Shown piece after piece: positions 60,762-64,000 of a stretch of 64,000 nucleotides of DNA; the first letter of the stretch is position 1; every line of letters begins with the position of its first letter. Below the pieces are notes generated by a model. It was not told where the DNA came from. It worked only from the letters and a program-made list of their open reading frames with translations, and made no database searches. Source of the stretch: FEN-1297 sp046704255 (GTDB taxonomy: Bacteria > Bacteroidota > Ignavibacteria > Ignavibacteriales > Ignavibacteriaceae); the NCBI GenBank assembly GCA_046704255.1, contig JBJKSH010000025.1, positions 43,303 through 107,302 on the forward strand, in the 5' to 3' direction. The position numbers were made by a program, and so were the translations under genes.

Positions 60762-61685
60762 ATGATTATTTCTTCTATTGACATCGGTACAAATACTGTT
60801 TTATTGCTTATTGCGGAAGTAGATGAAAATACAAAAGAAATTACCGTATTAAGAGATGAACATAGAATTCCCCGGGTTGGAAAAGGTGTTGTACAAGGTA
60901 GTCTAATAACCCAGGATAAAATAAAAGAATTGTTTGATGTTCTTAACCACTTTAATAAAATAATTAATGAATTTGATTGTAAAGAAATTATAGTTTCCGC
61001 AACTAATGCGTTCAGAATTTCTTCCAATGGCCCGGATATAGCAAGAAAAATATTTAATGAATTCAACTGGATGGTGAATATTCTAAGCGGAGACGAAGAA
61101 GCAAGGTTTTCTTTCCTAGGTTCTACTTACCGCAGCAACACCGGCAATAATACTTTAATTATTGATATCGGAGGAGGAAGTACTGAGCTGGTTTTAGGCA
61201 AGGACGAAAAAATTTCCTTTAGAAAAAGCTTCCCGGTTGGAGCTGTTATTGCATCAGAAAAATATTTCAAACATGCTCCTGTTTCAAAAAATGAGATCGA
61301 TATTTTTAAGAAATTTGTCTTCAGAATATTTGGCAATATCGATACTTGTATTATGAATGTAGAAAAATCTATTGCTATTGCCGGTACACCTACTACTCTA
61401 TCTTGTATTAAACAAAATTTAAAAGAATATAACGAAAACCTAATTGAAGGTAGCAATTTAACAAAACAAGATTTAACAAAATTAACCGATTCCCTGGCAA
61501 GTTTGTCTATAAATGAAATAAAAACAAAATATGGAATAGTAGTAAAAGGACGTGAAGATGTTTTATTAAGCGGTGCGCTAATTTTATTATATATTATGGA
61601 TATATTGAAGTTATCTAATATTACTGTTAGTACAAAAGGTATTAGATATGGTGCAATATACAACTACCTCCTAACCAAGAGGTAG
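60762..61685 (+). CDS. Ppx/GppA phosphatase family protein
   Basis: 307 residues. The ASKHA fold shows SIDIGTNTVLLLIAEV (P-loop 1), SATNAFRISSNG, the catalytic Glu region LSGDEEARFSFLG and IDIGGGSTELVLG (P-loop 2). Length corresponds to the short form without the C-terminal HD domain, typical of exopolyphosphatase-like proteins. It degrades polyphosphate or pppGpp; which one is unclear. Confidence 0.92.
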   Translation: MIISSIDIGTNTVLLLIAEVDENTKEITVLRDEHRIPRVGKGVVQGSLITQDKIKELFDVLNHFNKIINEFDCKEIIVSATNAFRISSNGPDIARKIFNEFNWMVNILSGDEEARFSFLGSTYRSNTGNNTLIIDIGGGSTELVLGKDEKISFRKSFPVGAVIASEKYFKHAPVSKNEIDIFKKFVFRIFGNIDTCIMNVEKSIAIAGTPTTLSCIKQNLKEYNENLIEGSNLTKQDLTKLTDSLASLSINEIKTKYGIVVKGREDVLLSGALILLYIMDILKLSNITVSTKGIRYGAIYNYLLTKR

Positions 61686-61774
61686 AAAAAAACTGATATA
61701 ATTTGTTAAGCGGGTTTACGCTAAGTTTCTACTTCTATGGTTGTATATGTTCTCTAATTGCTTGTATAAAATTA

Positions 61775-63388
61775 TTATGGATTTAAATTTTGCAAATAAG
61801 TGTCGTGTATTTTCTGCTCTGGTAATTTGTCCGGGTAATCTAATGTATAATGTAATCCCCTGCTTTCCTTTCTCATTTTAGCAGATTTAATAATCATGTG
61901 TGCACAAGCTGCAATATTTCTTAATTCCAGGATATCTTCAAAAATTTTAGTCCTTTTGTAAAGATCCTCAGTCTCTACAAAAATATTATGAATTCTCCTA
62001 GCAGCTCTATCAAGTCTTCTATTAGATCTTACTATACCCACATAGTCCCACATTATTTGTTTTATTTCTTTTATACTGTGTGATATTAAAATTTTTTCAT
62101 CATAAGATAAGGCACCAAGATCGTTCCAATCAGGAATTTCAGGAAAGTTTTCTGCATGGTTCGACAGGTATTCTTTTATATCACCGGCGGCACGGTGTGC
62201 AAAAACAACAGCCTCTAACAAAGAATTACTTGCCAGCCTGTTTGATCCATGTACACCGGTCATACTAACCTCACCGCAGGCATATAATCCTCTTAGTGAT
62301 GTCCTTGCAAATTCATCAACAGCTACACCGCCGCAGGCATAATGAGCTGCCGGTACTACCGGAATAAAATCTTTACTGATGTCGATATTCCTTTTCAGAC
62401 ATTCATTATAGATGTTTGGAAAATGGTCTATAATATCCTCTTTTTTCTTATGAGTAATATCCAGATAAACAAATTCATCGCCGCGAACTTTTAATTCATT
62501 ATCAATAGCTCTTGCAACAATATCACGAGGGGCAAGTTCTTTCCTGGAATCGTATTTAGCCATGAAGGCATTGCCGTCAACAGTTCTTAAAATTCCACCA
62601 AAGCCTCTTACAGCTTCCGAAATAAGAAAAGCTGTTTGGCTTCCGCTGGCACTGAATAAAGACGTAGGATGAAACTGAATAAATTCCATATTGCCGATTT
62701 TTGCTCCCGCTCTGTAAGCCATTGCAAAGCCATCGCCTGTTGCAATACTTGGATTTGTAGTGTGTAAATAAACCTGCCCCAAACCGCCGGTTGCCAGAAC
62801 GGTTACATTAGCAGCTATTTTAATTACTTCTTGTTTACCACAGTCCAATACATAAGCACCCCAGCAATTTCTATTGTTCAGCGGTTCATCTTTTAATTTT
62901 TGGATGTTATGTTCGGTAATAAGATCTATTGCTAAGGTATTTTCGATAATTGTAATGTTTTTAATGGAATTAAGTTTAGCAATTAATGCCCTTTCTATTT
63001 CTTTTCCTGTCAGGTCTTTGGCGTGTACAATCCTGGCCATGGAATGCCCGCCTTCCTTTGCAAGATCCAATCTGCCGTTCTTCCTTGTAAATTCCGTTCC
63101 TATTTCAATTAGATCTTTTATTCTATCGGGTCCTTCGGTTACCAAAATTTCAACGGCTTTTTTATTACATAAGCCTGCTCCCGCAATTAATGTGTCGGAA
63201 ATATGTTTTTCGAAAGTATCGCTTGGGTCTATAACGGAGGCAATACCTCCCTGTGCATAATTTGTGTTGGATTCGTTTTTATTTTTTTTTGTTACAACAA
63301 TTACGTTGGCAAATTTGGAAATTTCATAAGCCGCAAAAAGCCCGGCTATTCCGCTTCCAATTACAAGAACATCAGTTTTAATTTCCAT
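61775..63388 (-). CDS. nadB: L-aspartate oxidase
   Basis: 537 residues. The FAD-binding GSGIAGLFAAYEIS lies at the N terminus, NYAQGGIASVID contacts FAD, and PAAHYACGGVAVDE contains the active-site HYxxGG. The C-terminal three-helix succinate-dehydrogenase-like domain follows (about 430-530). It oxidises aspartate to iminoaspartate in NAD synthesis, working with NadA, which is not in this window. Confidence 0.96.
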   Translation of the reverse strand: MEIKTDVLVIGSGIAGLFAAYEISKFANVIVVTKKNKNESNTNYAQGGIASVIDPSDTFEKHISDTLIAGAGLCNKKAVEILVTEGPDRIKDLIEIGTEFTRKNGRLDLAKEGGHSMARIVHAKDLTGKEIERALIAKLNSIKNITIIENTLAIDLITEHNIQKLKDEPLNNRNCWGAYVLDCGKQEVIKIAANVTVLATGGLGQVYLHTTNPSIATGDGFAMAYRAGAKIGNMEFIQFHPTSLFSASGSQTAFLISEAVRGFGGILRTVDGNAFMAKYDSRKELAPRDIVARAIDNELKVRGDEFVYLDITHKKKEDIIDHFPNIYNECLKRNIDISKDFIPVVPAAHYACGGVAVDEFARTSLRGLYACGEVSMTGVHGSNRLASNSLLEAVVFAHRAAGDIKEYLSNHAENFPEIPDWNDLGALSYDEKILISHSIKEIKQIMWDYVGIVRSNRRLDRAARRIHNIFVETEDLYKRTKIFEDILELRNIAACAHMIIKSAKMRKESRGLHYTLDYPDKLPEQKIHDTYLQNLNP

Positions 63389-63412
63389 CTATAATTTTTC
63401 TTTTTTAAAATG

Positions 63413-64000
63413 TTATTTGTATAAATAAATTGAATTAAGATAAATAATAAAATACATTGAGGCACTAAATATAATACCTGCCAGCATTGAATATAAAAAA
63501 TTTCTGCTTTGTGTTTTGATAGCTGTAATTGAAAGCACTACTCCCCATAAAATTACAAGCAGTTCAAAGATTGTTAATATAACGGCAGTTCCTTCTTTAA
63601 TTGTAAACGGTGAAGGGTTGTTTGAAAAAAGAGCACCGCCGAAAACGGTAAGCTCTACAATAAAAAGAAATAACAAAGCAAACACTTGTGGTAACAATGA
63701 GAATATCAATATGGAAAGATTATCTCTAAATCTTGTTTTTAACCCGGTTATTTTGTTTGCTAGTGTTATAAATATACCGATTAACAGTAAAAAGACTGCA
63801 AGCGATACTGTAACAATTAAATAATTTTGTACGTAGTGTTCAAAAGCAGGTTCGGTTTTATGAGTCAGCAAGGAAAGATACATTGAATCTATAAAAAGCT
63901 TTACGGAAGCAACCAGGAAAATTGTAATTAAAAAATTTTTATGCTCGGATTGAATGATTATTTCAAATCCTTTCCGCGGGCTTTCTATTAGCAGTCCCAT
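63413..64000 (-). CDS. Yip1-like multi-span membrane protein (may be cut by window edge)
   Basis: 195 residues read from an ATG that coincides with the last bases of the window; the frame may continue beyond it. Five hydrophobic spans. LIESPRKGFEIIIQSEHKNF at the start resembles the entry of Yip1-domain proteins. Function unknown. It lies 24 bp upstream of nadB on the same strand. Confidence 0.55.
   Translation of the reverse strand: MGLLIESPRKGFEIIIQSEHKNFLITIFLVASVKLFIDSMYLSLLTHKTEPAFEHYVQNYLIVTVSLAVFLLLIGIFITLANKITGLKTRFRDNLSILIFSLLPQVFALLFLFIVELTVFGGALFSNNPSPFTIKEGTAVILTIFELLVILWGVVLSITAIKTQSRNFLYSMLAGIIFSASMYFIIYLNSIYLYK

Overview
The window is about 64 kb of low-GC (roughly 35-37 %), gene-dense bacterial chromosome. 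Several signs point to the Ignavibacteria / Bacteroidota-Chlorobiota branch. There is a large secreted subtilase with a Por-secretion (T9SS type A) tail. A CNNM/CBS protein follows ssb, as gldE does in Bacteroidota. There are a FadL-type and a Wzi-like outer-membrane protein, a bacteroidete-style YbeY metal site, and a DUF2795 protein. This assignment is an inference from gene content, not from a search.

Layout. 1-18.3 kb is ordinary chromosome, all on the + strand: sugar metabolism (rpe end, nagA), an SDR, an ExbB-ExbD-ExbD energy transducer, YqeY-CvpA-MutS2, biotin carboxylase plus biotin carrier protein, a FadL porin with a GDSL lipoprotein, a SPOR lipoprotein, ssb plus a GldE-like protein, an MCE lipid-transport protein, gamma-glutamyltransferase and acpS. 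18.3-22.7 kb is an accessory patch of mixed strands and long gene-poor stretches. It holds an orphan gene with no good start, a decayed and deleted second copy of part of that gene, a transposase remnant, an AbiEii-type nucleotidyltransferase toxin with a DUF6922 partner, an 11-bp tandem repeat, and a small membrane ORF joined by an A8 tract to an HNH nuclease frame that lacks any standard start codon. 23-47.3 kb is again dense + strand housekeeping: trpS-scpA-scpB-rluB-dacB-lysS-GT2-Wzi-ctpA-DUF3108-gamma-CA-MBL-ybeY-smg-topA-xerC-hpf-hprK, then an M23 peptidase, DUF2795, holB, thiolase, hydroxybutyryl-CoA dehydrogenase and a ClC channel.

47.3-48.8 kb carries two unrecognised genes on opposite strands. 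48.8-57.1 kb is a - strand block in which purF, the T9SS subtilase, pgsA and ftsY overlap or nearly overlap, preceded by an Fpg/Nei glycosylase that lacks the usual N-terminal proline. 57.1-58.9 kb is loose: a 150-bp MITE-like inverted repeat, a DUF3795 protein and a glycine-rich envelope protein. A tRNA-Pro(GGG) lies 4 nt behind a merR gene. The window ends with aroQ and two small partners, a Ppx/GppA phosphatase, nadB and a Yip1-like membrane protein that touches the edge.

Functionally most of the window serves replication/segregation (ssb, holB, topA, xerC, scpAB, mutS2), translation (trpS, lysS, ybeY, hpf, tRNA-Pro) and the cell envelope (MCE, dacB, M23, Wzi, ExbBD, pgsA, ftsY). I found no CRISPR array, prophage or complete known defence operon. 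The most unusual area is the 18.3-22.7 kb patch. It looks like the worn remains of one or more mobile or toxin-antitoxin insertions rather than an intact new system.
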